Source of the DNA: Ephydatia muelleri
Taxonomy: Eukaryota; Porifera; Demospongiae; Spongillida; Spongillidae
NCBI GenBank assembly: GCA_013339895.1
Contig: JABACO010000006.1
Coordinates: 10,225,256-10,289,255 of the forward strand
Length of the DNA: 64,000 nt
Direction: 5' to 3'
Position numbers and translations under genes: made by a program
Shown here: positions 1-10,699 of the stretch, piece by piece
Layout of the letters: every line of letters begins with the position of its first letter
Position numbering within the stretch: the stretch's first letter is position 1
The notes under the pieces: generated by a model
Told to the model about the DNA's origin: nothing
The model's input: only the letters and a program-made list of their open reading frames with translations
The model's database searches: none

Positions 1-1600
1 TGTCATTGAATTAGAATATCACCTGGAACTAGATGTGGCTTCAGACTGCCCTTCTGTTGGGGCAATGACAGTGACCATGCTCACAGAGTGTGCTAATGTG
101 AGCGATATCCGATATGAGTTTAGCCTTGTATCCATGGTGTTTGGTGTTTAGTTGTCATTGAATTAGAATATCACCTGGAACTAGATGTGGCTTCAGACTG
201 CCCTTTTGTTGGGGCAATGACAGTGACCATGCTCACAGAGTGTGCTAATGTGAGCGATATCCGATATGAGTTTAGCCTTGTATCCATGGTGTTTGGTGTT
301 TAGTTGTCATTGAATTAGAATATCACCTGGAACTAGATGTGGCTTCAGACTGCCCTTCTGTTGGGGCAATGACAGTGACCATGCTCACAGAGTGTGCTAA
401 TGTGAGCGATATCCGATATGAGTTTAGCCTTGTATCCATGGTGTTTGGTGTTTAGTTGTCATTGAATTAGAATATCACCTGGAACTAGATGTGGCTTCAG
501 ACTGCCCTTCTGTTGGGGCAATGACAGTGACCATGCTCACAGAGTGTGCTAATGTGAGCGATATCCGATATGAGTTTAGCCTTGTATCCATGGTGTTTGG
601 TGTTTAGTTGTCATTGAATTAGAATATCACCTGGAACTAGATGTGGCTTCACACTGCCCTTCTGTTGGGGCAATGACAGTGACCATGCTCACAGAGTGTG
701 CTAAGGTGAGCGATATCCGATATGAGTTTAGCCTTGTATCCATGGTGTTTGGTGTTTAGTTGTCATTGAATTAGAATATCACCTGGAACTAGATGTGGCT
801 TCAGACTGCCCTTCTGTTGGGGTAATGACAGTGACCATGCTCACAGAGTGTGCTAATGTGAGCGATATCCGATATGAGTTTAGCCTTGTATCCATGGTGT
901 TTGGTGTTTAGTTGTCATTGAATTAGAATATCACCTGGAACTAGATGTGGCTTCAGACTGCCCTTCTGTTGGGGCAATGACAGTGACCATGCTCACAGAG
1001 TGTGCTAATGTGAGCGATATCCGATATGAGTTTAGCCTTGTATCCATGGTGTTTGGTGTTTAGTTGTCATTGAATTAGAATATCACCTGGAACTAGATGT
1101 GGCTTCAGACTGCCCTTCTGTTGGGGCAATGACAGTGACCATGCTCACAGAGTGTGCTAATGTGAGCGATATCCGATATGAGTTTAGCCTTGTATCCATG
1201 GTGTTTGGTGTTTAGTTGTCATTGAATTAGAATATCACCTGGGACTAGATGTGGCTTCAGACTGCCCTTCTGTTGGGGTAATGACAGTGACCATGCTCAC
1301 AGAGTGTGCTAATGTGAGCGATATCTGATATGAGTTTAGTCTTGTATCCATGGTGTTTGGTGTTTAGTTGTCATTGAATTAGAATATCACCTGGAACTAG
1401 ATGTGGCTTCAGACTGCCCTTCTGTTGGGGTAATGACAGTGACCATGCTCACAGAGTGTGCTAATGTGAGCGATATCCGATATGAGTTTAGCCTTGTATC
1501 CATGGTGTTTGGTGTTTAGTTGTCATTGAATTAGAATATCACCTGGAACTAGATGTGGCTTCATGGTGTCTAGTTGTCATTGAATTAGAATATGACCTGG
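1..1600. repeat. 152-bp tandem satellite, ten full units plus decayed partial units
   Basis: The motif TGTCATTGAATTAGAATATC recurs at 1, 153, 305, 457, 609, 761, 913, 1065, 1217, 1369 and 1521, a strict 152-bp period. Units differ by only a few substitutions. The last unit breaks at about 1562 and a short second partial follows to 1600. The array is cut by the window start, so its full length is unknown. No convincing coding potential. Confidence 0.97.
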
Positions 1601-2120
1601 ATGTGCCCTATGCTTCTGACATCCTTGTGATGTGTGGTTAGTTCACTAAGTACTGTATAGGGTTAATGGACTCTGCTGTTATGTGGGTCCATGGATGTGG
1701 TAAGTGAGTGAGGAGTTGTTGATTGGAGCAAGTTAGATGTGTTGTGCTGTTTTGTAAAAGTGCAGCTGCCATGAACTTGTTTATACATGTACACGAGTTG
1801 TGTTCATGCCCATATATGGAATGGCCTATTGCCAACAGCTCCTCCCACTTTGAAAAGCTTTGTGTAGCTATGCTTTACTTCCCCTCCTCTTTTGTTAGTG
1901 CTCCTCTTACCCTATCCTCTATGACGTTTGATTTTTTTCACTCACAATTTCAAATCCACTCTATTTTAGTAATACATGAGTGACAGCTTTAATCATTACA
2001 ACTGGAAAAATTCATACATGATTGAAATCATAATTTATGACACTGTCCATTGTGTACATACATGTATGTAATTATAAAAAAACCTTCTGTTGTAATGGGC
2101 AGATATAAAGAACGCTTTCA
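1601..2120. other. Spacer between satellite and EnSpm transposase; no gene seen
   Basis: Only short ORFs without recognisable domains on either strand. This stretch may hold the left subterminal part of the EnSpm element. I searched it for a CACTG end matching the right terminus at 6778 and found no convincing match, so the left boundary of the element is unresolved. Confidence 0.5.
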
Positions 2121-5094
2121 TCATTTAGCTTTGTACTTGCTGCAACAAACTGTGAGTGCATGTATTCTTTGTACTGGTAAGAATGATGCTGGGCCAAATG
2201 GTTCATACAGATTAGCGCACCACACTTGTGATGATGTAGCATGATGACTCTGGTAGTGTTGATACCATTTGACAAATGCAAAAATATGTGATTTTGTGTT
2301 TCCAAGCATGGTGTAATTGTGTTGAAAATAATTCATAACATGGCCTGGGCGAAGTTCTTCTGTAGTTTTGTCCACATGACCATCTTTACCACACCATGCT
2401 GCAAGGATGTAGCATGATCTTTTGGAACGGCTTCCTATTGATCCATACACTGTGTTTCCATTTTTGATGTATGTGTATGACATAGCACGAAATGAAATAT
2501 GTGTGTTAATAACATCTTGTTTGTACATCACTTGATATGCATTGGCCAAATACAGTGTACTGTCTCCATCAAGGTAGTGCTCTGATGCAGCTCCTGATAA
2601 ACAATAGGGAGCACTGATGGACCAGATGCTGGTGGGCACATCATGAACTGATAGTTTTGAACAAGCAATAACTGCACAATACTCCATGCCATGTTCTGAG
2701 CACATATCATTTAATGTACCAGTGCTGAAATCTTTGTTGAACAATTGTTGCATTGTTGTCGTCTGTACATTCAAGCACTCTACAGGAATATTCAGATTGT
2801 CAACTTGTACATCATGCATGAAGTGTTGCATGAACTGAACTTCCACTGATCGGTTATTGGTTCGATAGTTACCCAGTATACCATTGTACCTTTCAAATGA
2901 AAAAAGCCAGAATGCATAAACAGGCCCATAATCCTTAATGCATTCAACTAGATGTGTATGCATATGCATATTTGGAGTGACTTTCTCAATGCCATACAAT
3001 CTCTCAAATTCAATACAAAATTTTACTAGTAGGTCATGACCTTGTTCTGCCTCTTCAATTGTTAGCATTGGTGACACTAAGATTTGACATGCGCGAACAA
3101 AAAGATGCCAACAATTTAAATGTGTCTGTTCCAGCTCACCCTCCAGCACATACATTGAAAGGGTCATTGTCCATATTTTCCATTCATCTGCTGTAAATGA
3201 ACTAAATCCAGAAGCAATTTTATGTGGTATTCTTCCTAATGATGACGGAAATGCACATTTATCCACCTTTGATTGTAAAATGGTATGGCGATTTTTTGGT
3301 ATAATGGGGGAATCTTCATTTAACCATATGTTTTTCATTACATGTTTCGCAGTACCTAAAAAGAGGTTATGCATGGCATCAATGATGTGAAACCTTATGC
3401 AATCAAAGTATTCCAAATGCATCAGAGATGTAAATCTTGACCCACTCAGCGACTCAACTCTTTGCTTTGCAGCATTGCTGACTTGCTGTTGTCCTAAAAA
3501 GGCTTGTGCACGATGGTCATCCTCTTTGCGTGGGGCTGAAACTGTATTGAAATCACCACCATAACACATGGCCCCATTATCTGGGTTTGTCTCAAAATTT
3601 TTTGTGCACTTTGAGCAACCACATTTTGCCATGTGGCCATAAAAGCCACACACCTTTCTTGTTGCTGGTGTGTCACAGGCTACACAAAGCAAAGCAGCTC
3701 TTAAAGTGATGGGGTCATGTGCATCTGGGGATAGTATTTGAATTCCATCTTTCCATAAAATGTTTAGCTCTTCAACAAGTGGATCAAGGTATGTATTGAT
3801 ATGCAACGAAGGCTCATGGGGACCTGGTATTAAACCAACTAAAATAATGTTTTCTTTTTTAAAGCGCATTGATCTTGGCAGATTCAGAATGACCAAATAA
3901 ACAGCACCAACACTATAAGGGGAGTGTTTGTAAGGATTGAACCAATCCACATTCAGCATTAGTCCTAAATTATTCGGAGCAGCTAAAAAAGGAGTGTTAT
4001 TTACATGCATGAACTCCTTCCACACTCTACCATCATATATGTCATGCAGTGCATTGCTAGGGATAGTTCTTTGCCTCCATTTTTCACAGGCTAGCAGGAC
4101 ACCTGGACGACTAAAGTGCAATTTCAATGATTCTGCAAGAGATTTGTAACAATACATTTTGTGGGGATATGCTCTCAATGAACCATCCTTTAGTTTTATT
4201 CTAGCCACCAATGGTGAGCCACATGGTTTTCTACGAGCTCGATGAGGATGCTGGGGGTACTCGCAATATGTGCAAACGTTTTCTATAGTAGTGAGTACAT
4301 CATCTAAATTATATATGGAGTGACATTTAGGACATACAACAAACTTGATAAAACTATTTCTGTTAACACGTAAGATGTTTCGTAAGCTTCTCAAAGACTT
4401 AGGAAAGATGAATGATATCGAGGCTAATAGTGGGGAAAACTGTTTCAATATAAAGCAGTAGAAATGCAAAACAGTTAGCAAGGTGTCGATGGCGTTAATT
4501 CCAATATTGTACCGACAAAACCATTTCAGTAGAATGGTTAGAAAACAGATTATTACGGCATGTGCTTTCCTTGAGATCGATTCTTCCTCTACATCTTCAG
4601 CTGTCGGCATTACATGATTTGGAAGGAGATCTGAAGTGCTATTACCTTGAATATCCTCATCAATGTCTGCAGCATGGTCATCCCACATTTCTCCATCATC
4701 TATTATTTCTTCCTCTTCGTAGCCTTTTTCATGTTCTCCAATTTCTTCATCCTGATTATCTTGCATATCTATTGTGTGGTATTCAAGCAATCGGTTAATG
4801 ATTCGCAGCGACAATTGCATGCATAGTGTGGTGCGATTTGTGTAGTGTATACACTAGCAGATACAATAATTGAAAGCAGCATTTTTTACCTTCTGCTTCG
4901 TCTGAATCATATATGCTTGCATTTAAACATTGCTCGTTCTCCAAATCGCTCTCATCTGATGAAGCTGCCGCTAATACATTTTTCATTGCCCACGAATTCG
5001 ACGATGCGTCGAAATATAGCTTTCTATGCTTCAGGTACGTATTTGACGAGACTGTTTCACGACAGTGTGGGCAATAACGACGGTTACGAGGCAT
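2121..5094 (-). CDS. EnSpm/CACTA transposase (TNP2-like, Transposase_21 type), two exons
   Basis: Model: complement(join(2121..4768, 4890..5094)), 950 aa. Exon 1 starts at an ATG giving MPRNRRYCPHC, a C-x2-C zinc-binding start, then an acidic stretch. It ends at donor GTAAAA. Exon 2 resumes after ACAATAG with phase 1 kept, and continues acidic (EEEEIIDDGEMWDD). The middle, roughly residues 240-520, has CPKCHSIY, then VDWFNPYKHSPYS and LVGLIPGPHEPSLHINTYL. This is the hallmark block of En/Spm TNP2 transposases, which excise and reinsert CACTA elements as RNase H-like enzymes. A CxC..CxxC cluster (CGCSKCTK) and a C-terminal region with HMHTHL and SFERYNG follow. No internal stop, so it may be active. 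The intron is my inference from splice consensus and phase. A second gene lies divergently from 5.4 kb. Confidence 0.88.
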
Positions 5095-5411
5095 TCTCAA
5101 CTTGAATTGCTTAGCCAGCGCTTAGATTTGAAATCTCTGCTCAGTAATTACGTCATACAAACCCGCGTGGACCAATGGGAATATTTGCGCCAAATAGCAT
5201 ATTGCTGCATCTGTCCATTCATAGCTTCTGTCGTACATATTAATGATCTGCGTATCAAGAATGTCTTTGCCGTTTGTCACTCCCAGTCGTGTGAATGTAT
5301 CTCGTCGGCCTATTCTACCTCGCTCTGGTAAATCATTCATTATGCAATGTATTTTTAAATCACTGAAAATATATTGCATCGACACCGACTATGATATATA
5401 TATTAGGAGGG
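5095..5411. promoter_or_regulatory. Probable divergent promoter region of the EnSpm element
   Basis: About 300 bp separates the start of the minus-strand transposase (5094) from the first candidate exon of the plus-strand accessory gene (about 5412). It includes AT-rich ATGATATATATATTAGG near 5391. Placement is inferred only from head-to-head gene orientation; no defined promoter motif is claimed. Confidence 0.3.
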
Positions 5412-6441
5412 TCTCCCGCTAGCGCTGGATTGGACACTACTTGCCAAGAAAAAATCCTCTCTTCTCTTCAAAGTTTGCAGGATCAGATAGCAGAGTTGAG
5501 AAGCTCTACAGCTACCTCATCGACAGCCGCCACAGCGCCGGAACCACCGAAGGAGAAAAGGATTGCCAAGGAATTGTCGGTACGCTATTTCGTGTTGTCA
5601 TGCATGGTTATCTTGCACACTGAACCACGGCCTTTTATTGCAAATATACAGTCTGCCATCCATAGCACTGTGAAACACCTGCGCGATCAGACAGAGAATG
5701 CTATGGAGTGGAATACCTCCCTAAGGTACATGAGGTCATCAACATGCATTACTGATGTACTGCATGATGAAGTTTCACAGATATTGCAAACCGGCGTGTA
5801 ACGGATGAGGTTGTGACTGCTTGTCAGAGCGACAAATTTCCCGCTGCTGTCGTCCGAAGTATGCCACGCATCTATTAGTATTTAAATTCTTTTTCCGCGG
5901 TACATACGTTGTATCATTCATGCAGAAGCCGCTAGGATATACTTCGCTAGCTTAAAGCGACGCTCGAAAATGGTACTGGCTGGAAAGCTGGACGAATCCA
6001 AAAAGCGGCAGCGAAAGGTCCAGCGAAAGCACAACGTGAGTCGTATTGTGCAATCTAACACTGAAATTAATACACCATTCATTTTTATAGAAAGCACATA
6101 GCAGGATGAACGCCTGCACCACTTCCACGGCTATTACTGCCGAGGAGAAAAATGAGGCAACAAAGATCCTCACTGTAGACTTTATGTCTTCAGAAGAAAC
6201 AGGGCAGGAGACAGCTGGGAGCGATAATGAACGGGTGCCACCAGCTACCATTTTCAAACTTCGTCCACTTCCTTGGCGGAGCGACAGGGCGAATTCCATT
6301 ATCGCCAGCATGGACCGAAAGGCCCAGCGCAGGAGCTCAGATAGAGCAAAGGAGATGTGCCGCAAGCGGTACAATGGCGATCCGTCAACTCGGCAACCGC
6401 CTCCATCTGCTCCTGCGTGGGCCGTAAAGGAACTTAGCTAG
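5412..6441 (+). CDS. EnSpm second gene: small basic/coiled-coil accessory protein, multi-exon
   Basis: Candidate exons lie at about 5412-5582 (coiled coil with ILSSLQSLQDQIAEL, donor GTACGC), 5652-5730 (KHLRDQTENAMEWNTSL), about 5783-5857 (VTDEVVTACQSDKFPAAV), 5924-6035 (YFASLKRRSK then KKRQRKVQRKH, donor GTGAGT) and 6091-6441 (acidic, then RKAQRRSSDRAKEMC). The terminal exon follows a good acceptor (TTTTTATAG) and stops at 6441. Phases agree at most joins. The join between the second and third exon does not keep frame as I read it, so that exon edge is uncertain or mutated. Many CACTA elements carry a second gene that aids transposition; that role is inferred here from position only. I do not recognise a named domain. 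Confidence 0.5.
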
Positions 6442-6778
6442 CTTTGCTCTTGTGCGTCGCTGTGTTTATATGTATGCATAAATATGTAAGATATTAAAAG
6501 TTTAGCGCAATCGTTCAATTTATAACCAATAGCTATAGGTTTGCAATAGGTATCCACAGTGCCTATAAATGTAACGCAAATATCACATTTACTCCAGCAT
6601 TTACTTACGTGCAAATGTGAGTAAATTGCACATATACCATGTTTACATACCGGTGTAAACACTGTGTAAATACGACATTTGCAAAATTGTAAATAGATGT
6701 AAATGTAAGTAAATGTCACATATACATCACATTTACATAATATTTCCATACGGTGTAAATGCACTGTTTCATCCAGTG
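6442..6778. repeat. Right subterminal repeat region of the EnSpm element
   Basis: Multiple short GTAAATG and CATTTAC units in both orientations between about 6560 and 6770, closing in CATCCAGTG at 6778. In CACTA elements such arrays are transposase-binding subterminal repeats (family knowledge). Confidence 0.7.
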
Positions 6779-7308
6779 AACATACACAACAATTGTAGCC
6801 AAACTTATCTTTCAGCATGGATGTCCTCACCTGAATTCTGTATGTGCGAAGTGTGTGCTTCTTCCACACATAGCAACCAATTGCTATGACAACCAGCACC
6901 AACAGAAGCACACCAGCTGCAGCTCCGACCACAATCCCCACTCTCACCCCAGGGTCAAAGCCTTGAGCCAAAGGAGTGAATGGGGAAGATGTCTGATCTC
7001 ACTCTGTCTGTGCATATATGGAAAACACCTAGGAAAGCACTACAAATGAAATTGTAGCCAAACATATTCAAGACGAATTCAGGGCAGCTGAGCTGTTTCT
7101 AGGCCCACCTGCCCAAGTAGCATGTACCTTTGAGGATGATGAGGTACTGGAACCATTCTCCGAAGTCTCCTCTGTTTGTGCGGTTGGCATTGGGCTGACA
7201 ATGAGCTTTGCGAGGTTAGTGCTATTTCTGAAGACGGTGGTGGCTTCAGAGACGGACAGACCCTCCAGTGGTGTGCCATTGATAGATAGGAGAACATCTC
7301 CTGCAAGG

Positions 7309-7410
7309 AAGGAGGAGGGAGGGAGGGAGGGAGGGTGGGAGGGAGGGAGGGAGGGAGGGAGGGAGGGAGGGAGGGAGGGAGGGAGGGAGGGAGGGAGGGA
7401 GGGAGGGAGG
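7309..7410. repeat. (GGGA)n microsatellite in RasGEF/PDZ intron
   Basis: Tandem GGGA units (CCCT on the gene strand) directly 5' of the PDZ exon. The paralogous intron at 34886-35024 has the same repeat at greater length. Confidence 0.95.
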
Positions 7411-7733
7411 GTAGGAGGGGAGGAAGGATGGAGAAGGTAAGGTAAGGGGAGGGGATAATGGAAGGGGAGAAGGAAGAATGACACAGGGAGGGAGATGGGG
7501 AGGAGGGAAGGGAAAAAGACAAGGAGGGGGTAGACGGGACTATGAATGAAGCTACAGAAAACTGCCATCTTGTACCTTGTTTGAGGTTTCCATCAATAAC
7601 GGCTGGCCCATTCTTCTGAAGACGTTTGATCTCCTCAACCTTCGAGTATACCTGCAACAAAGGTGCACAGCACAATTTTAGCACATAATAGAGTCTTTAG
7701 TATGCATGTAAAGTCTCATAGGCACATAACCAC

Positions 7734-7950
7734 ATGCACACACACATCACACACATCACACATGCACACACACATCACACATGCACACACACATCACATA
7801 TGCACACACACATCACACATGCACACACACATCACACACATCACACATGCACACACATACATGCACACACATACATGCACACACACATCACACACACATT
7901 CTATGCTCACACTCTACACACATAAGCCATCACATATGCATAACACTGGC
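7734..7950. repeat. CACACATCACACATG minisatellite/CA-rich repeat
   Basis: Variants of ACACACATCACACATGC repeat about ten times. A shorter version occupies the same intron of the paralogue at about 34450-34570. Confidence 0.9.
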
Positions 7951-8251
7951 ACACACAGTAACATATTTTCTTTTCTTACCTGTCGTCTCTTGTGTACGTT
8001 GATGAGACCACCCCTCAGGTAGTCAGGGTTACCGTCACAGATGAAGGTCAGGTCCTTGAGGAACACACCAATGTAGGGCAGAGCTGGGGTACTAAGACGA
8101 TCCCTGTATCGCTTGTAGTTGTTCTGAAAATGAAAGTCAAACACTCATGTTACCTTCAATTTAGTGGCTACTTATCCCTGAAGCAAGTCCATTTCCTTGA
8201 ATAGGTCAACATGATATTCTGAAACACCCTGTGATGAGTGTTCATATGTTC

Positions 8252-8253
<2 letters not shown>

Positions 8254-8337
<84 letters not shown>

Positions 8338-8346
8338 TGTGTGTGC
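8254..8346. repeat. (GT)n dinucleotide microsatellite
   Basis: Over 80 bp of nearly pure GT. The paralogous site near 34087-34112 has only a short CA run, so this tract expanded or contracted after duplication. Confidence 0.97.
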
Positions 8347-9349
8347 ACATGACGATAAATATGGGGTCATGTGTATTTGGATAATGAAATTATCTTCCAC
8401 TACAGTCACTCTCACCTCCCATGTCTTGTGGAGTCGTCTGATTGGAGCAGATCCAATCCAGCCACCACCACTGCCATGACAGAGCTGTAATTCCAGACAT
8501 TGCTAAGGGAGGGGGAGGAGGTAGAGGGGAGAGTGTGAAGCTCAATGAGGACGACATGCAGTCATGCAAATGGAGACCTCCTTCCCCCACATCTTGCAAT
8601 GCAGCATGTATTACAAGCGTTCTTTCTTCTGTTCCCTCTACTTCCTCCCTTCCCCTCCCTCCATTCCTTCTCTCCCCTATTCCTCCACCTTTCCTCCCAT
8701 GCACCTTTCTCTCCCTCCTCTTTCCCTCTCTCCTCTCTACCTCCTTCCCCTTCTCACTCCCTTCTTCCTCCTTCCCTCCCTCCCCCTCCCTCCCTCCATC
8801 CCTCCCTCCACTACCACAACTACATCCACACCTCCTCCCCACTCCTACCTTAGCAATCAGAATGAACTGGTGTACAGCTGTCACTCTCTCGTCCAGCTCC
8901 CTATGTTGTAGAATACAGTGGGCCACCCAGTTCCCCACCTGTGGAGACCAACAATAACAAGTCACATGACTTTGAAGGGAAGATCACCTGACCCTCACCT
9001 GATTAAACCCCTGAAGGCCAACTTCTCAATGGCGGTCTCGGATTGCTCCAGAGACGAGAGGGATAAGCTGGACTGAAGGCTCTGGCTGGACATCTTTGAA
9101 TTCCTCTGGGACTGTGGCCTGGGGACCATATTGACCTTCTGAAGTAGCTCCAGTGCAGAGATCTTGCATAGTTGTGCTAAAGAGAGGGGTGAGTGGTCAT
9201 CATGGGGATCACATGACATCATGTGGTACACACCGTGGTCAATGAGGGTCATCTGACGTGCCACCTCTTCAGTACATTTCAGTACCTCCTTGAGCCTGGG
9301 GAGGAGACAGAGAGAAGATAAGCCTGGGGACCTTCATATACACATCTGT

Positions 9350-9650
9350 GAACTTGCACACACTCAGACGCACGCTCAAACACATACACAGCTTATACAC
9401 ATAAACTCACACACTGCACAAAAGTGTAAATAATTCACACATATAAACACATACAGCCACACAAGTGTGTACACATAAAAATATTTATACACCTGTTTAA
9501 ATACAACAAATGCTTCACACACTACCCACACACATACACACACATACATATACACACACTCACATACACACACACACAGCCACACAAGTGTGTTTAAAAG
9601 CACAACAAATGCATCACACACACACACATACACACACACATACACAGCCA
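9350..9650. repeat. CA/ACACATAC-rich simple repeat
   Basis: Dense ACACACATACACA text in a RasGEF intron. The inverted paralogue is at 59610-59900. Confidence 0.85.
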
Positions 9651-9689
9651 TCTCCAAGCTCTTACTTCAGGTTCTGGAGGTCCATACGA

Positions 9690-10020
9690 GGTCAGATAAC
9701 CCATCAGATTAAAAACATCTACATCTTTAGGTAGGAGCGTTCAAATCGCTTCAAATTCGGTGTGTACGTAGAGGGGTCCTGTCGCTATTGATGTTCGTTC
9801 ATTTTTAATATATTTAAAATATATATATATCTGTGCGAAGTTAATGCACAATTTCCTGGTCGTTTCGTGCCAATGATTTTGGCAAACAGCGTCCAATTTA
9901 ATGTATGGGGACAGTATATGGCGCAAATCGCGTGGGAAATTTTCAATAACTTTACACAGCTGTATTCTCTTAGTTGATTAAGTACAAACTAACAAATAGA
10001 ACTAATCAATAGCGACAGGA
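9690..10020. repeat. Foldback-type repeat with CGCTATTGAT ends (left copy)
   Basis: GTCCTGTCGCTATTGAT near 9777 is matched in inverse orientation by ATCAATAGCGACAGGAC ending near 10020. The part outside (TTCAAATCGCTTCAAATTCGG) recurs at 59500-59530, 62490-62520 and 63245-63275. A dispersed, non-coding family with internal inverted repeats. Confidence 0.7.
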
Positions 10021-10140
10021 CTGATATGAGCTGGATATTACCAAGTCAGGTAGCCTCTGGGTGAGGTCCAGAATGCACAGCCTCACCAGTACCATGCTTC
10101 CCTGGTGATTAAGCAGTATCTAACTGGTGATTACGCAGTA
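10021..10140. repeat. Dispersed repeat: AGCTGGATATTACCAAGTCAGG family
   Basis: The text runs from AGCTGGATATTACCAAGTCAGG through CCTCACCAGTACCATGCTTC to TTAAGCAGTATCTAAC. Related copies lie at 10480-10690, 42431-42860, 48145-48370, 58360-58620 and 58978-59250. No ORF; an unclassified interspersed repeat. Confidence 0.8.
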
Positions 10141-10150
10141 TCTAACTTAT

Positions 10151-10480
10151 ATGGAATATATTGCTGGGCGTAATCTAGATACTATTATGGTTAAGGACAA
10201 AGCAAAAGTAATCACAGGTTTAAACAACATTTTGACCGTCTTGAAGCGAAACAAAATAGTTCATGGTGACTTGCTGCCTCATAATTTTATTATCACTACT
10301 GATGACGATGATGATTATTGTGTGAGAGTTGTGGACTTTGATTGGGCTGGAGAAGAATCGAAGTGCACGTACCCCCTCTTCATCAATATGGGATTACAAT
10401 GGCCTTCTGGAGTTCAAGCTGGATCGCAGATTACACATCAGCATGATTTGCATTTAGTTAATGAATTAAGACTTGGTAAT
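10151..10480 (+). pseudogene. Kinase-domain relic of CR (Crinkler-type) effector, left copy
   Basis: The fragment reads MEYIAGRNLDTIMVKDKAK, then VHGDLLPHNFIITTDDDDD and RVVDFDWAGEESKCTYP. The HGDL catalytic Asp, the Asn in PHN and a DF-W metal-binding motif are visible. These are kinase subdomains VIb-VII, as in the kinase half of CR-type nuclease-kinase effectors. There is no N-lobe, so it is partial. The inverted paralogue at 58597-58953 has 12 extra bases after AGRNL and an expanded proline run. The fragment is flanked on both sides by the dispersed AAGTCAGG repeat. An ordinary small-molecule kinase of the same fold is possible, but the HGDL/DFxWAG pattern matches the fuller gene at 49-51 kb. 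Confidence 0.65.
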
Positions 10481-10690
10481 ATCCAGCTCATGTCATTGGC
10501 CCCTCCCACCTGAGGACCGTGGCTATGTCATCATTACACACACAAACATAGATACTTCTTTATCACCAGGGAAGCATGGTACTGGTGAGGCTGTGTATTC
10601 TGGACCCCTCACCCAGAGTAGTCAACCTGACTTGATAAGATCCAGCTCATATCACTGGCCCCTCCTCTTCTACAGCTGGATGGAACTTAC
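10480..10690. repeat. Dispersed AAGTCAGG-family repeat (inverse copies)
   Basis: Two partial copies in inverse orientation, joined: GAGGACCGTGGCTATGTCATC through CACCAGGGAAGCATGG to AACCTGACTTGATAAGATCC. Confidence 0.75.
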
Positions 10691-10699
10691 TGTGTGAGA

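Larger units (their letters stand above)
2121..6778. mobile_element. EnSpm/CACTA DNA transposon, right end at 6778 (left end unresolved)
   Basis: The right terminus is read by comparison with the uninterrupted paralogue near 35560. Both copies share the intron sequence up to TTGTGTATGTT. The left copy then switches to CACTGGATGAAACAGTG (reverse strand), a CACTG-type end. About 200 bp of subterminal GTAAATG/CATTTAC repeats lie inside it, typical of CACTA elements. The element carries a transposase and a second gene. The listed start is the end of the transposase CDS, not a mapped terminus. Confidence 0.75.
6831..9295 (-). pseudogene. RasGEF (CDC25)-PDZ-transmembrane gene, left copy, 8 exons
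   Basis: Exons on the minus strand: 9234-9295, 8999-9176, 8849-8938, 8416-8502, 7980-8123, 7576-7651, 7128-7300 and 6831-6961, all with GT/AG borders. The CDC25 domain is clear: EEVARQMTLIDH, KISALELLQK, VGNWVAHCILQHRELDE, FILIAK, SAPIRRLHKTWE, PYIGVFLKDLTFI and GLINVHKRRQ. Exon 6 passes from the last GEF helix (VEEIKRLQ) straight into a PDZ second half (NGPAVIDGNLKQ, then GDVLLSINGTPLEGLS). The last exon has a strong membrane helix (GIVVGAAAGVLLLVLVVIAI) with a basic stop (WKKH). RasGEFs load GTP on Ras. Lesions: one missing C in exon 7 against the right copy, two compensating shifts in exon 4 (8416-8502) that replace the expected NYSSVMAVV-type stretch, and a frame break between exons 2 and 3 shared with the right copy. 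The EnSpm insertion separates the final tail exons. Confidence 0.8.

Noticed and set aside
1..1600. CRISPR-like array
   Set aside because: Contiguous tandem units without unique spacers, in a eukaryotic genome.
2528..2710. Small minus- and plus-strand ORFs inside the EnSpm transposase
   Set aside because: Overlap the 899-codon transposase frame; no independent evidence.
7068..7684. Pro/Ser/Leu-rich ORFs across 7.07-7.68 kb and 34.6-35.3 kb
   Set aside because: They read through the CCCT microsatellite and intron; only the GT/AG-bounded parts are exons.
8390..8965. ORFs across GGA/TCC-rich introns near 8.5-8.9 and 60.4-60.9 kb
   Set aside because: Low-complexity read-through joining two true exons with intronic purine text.
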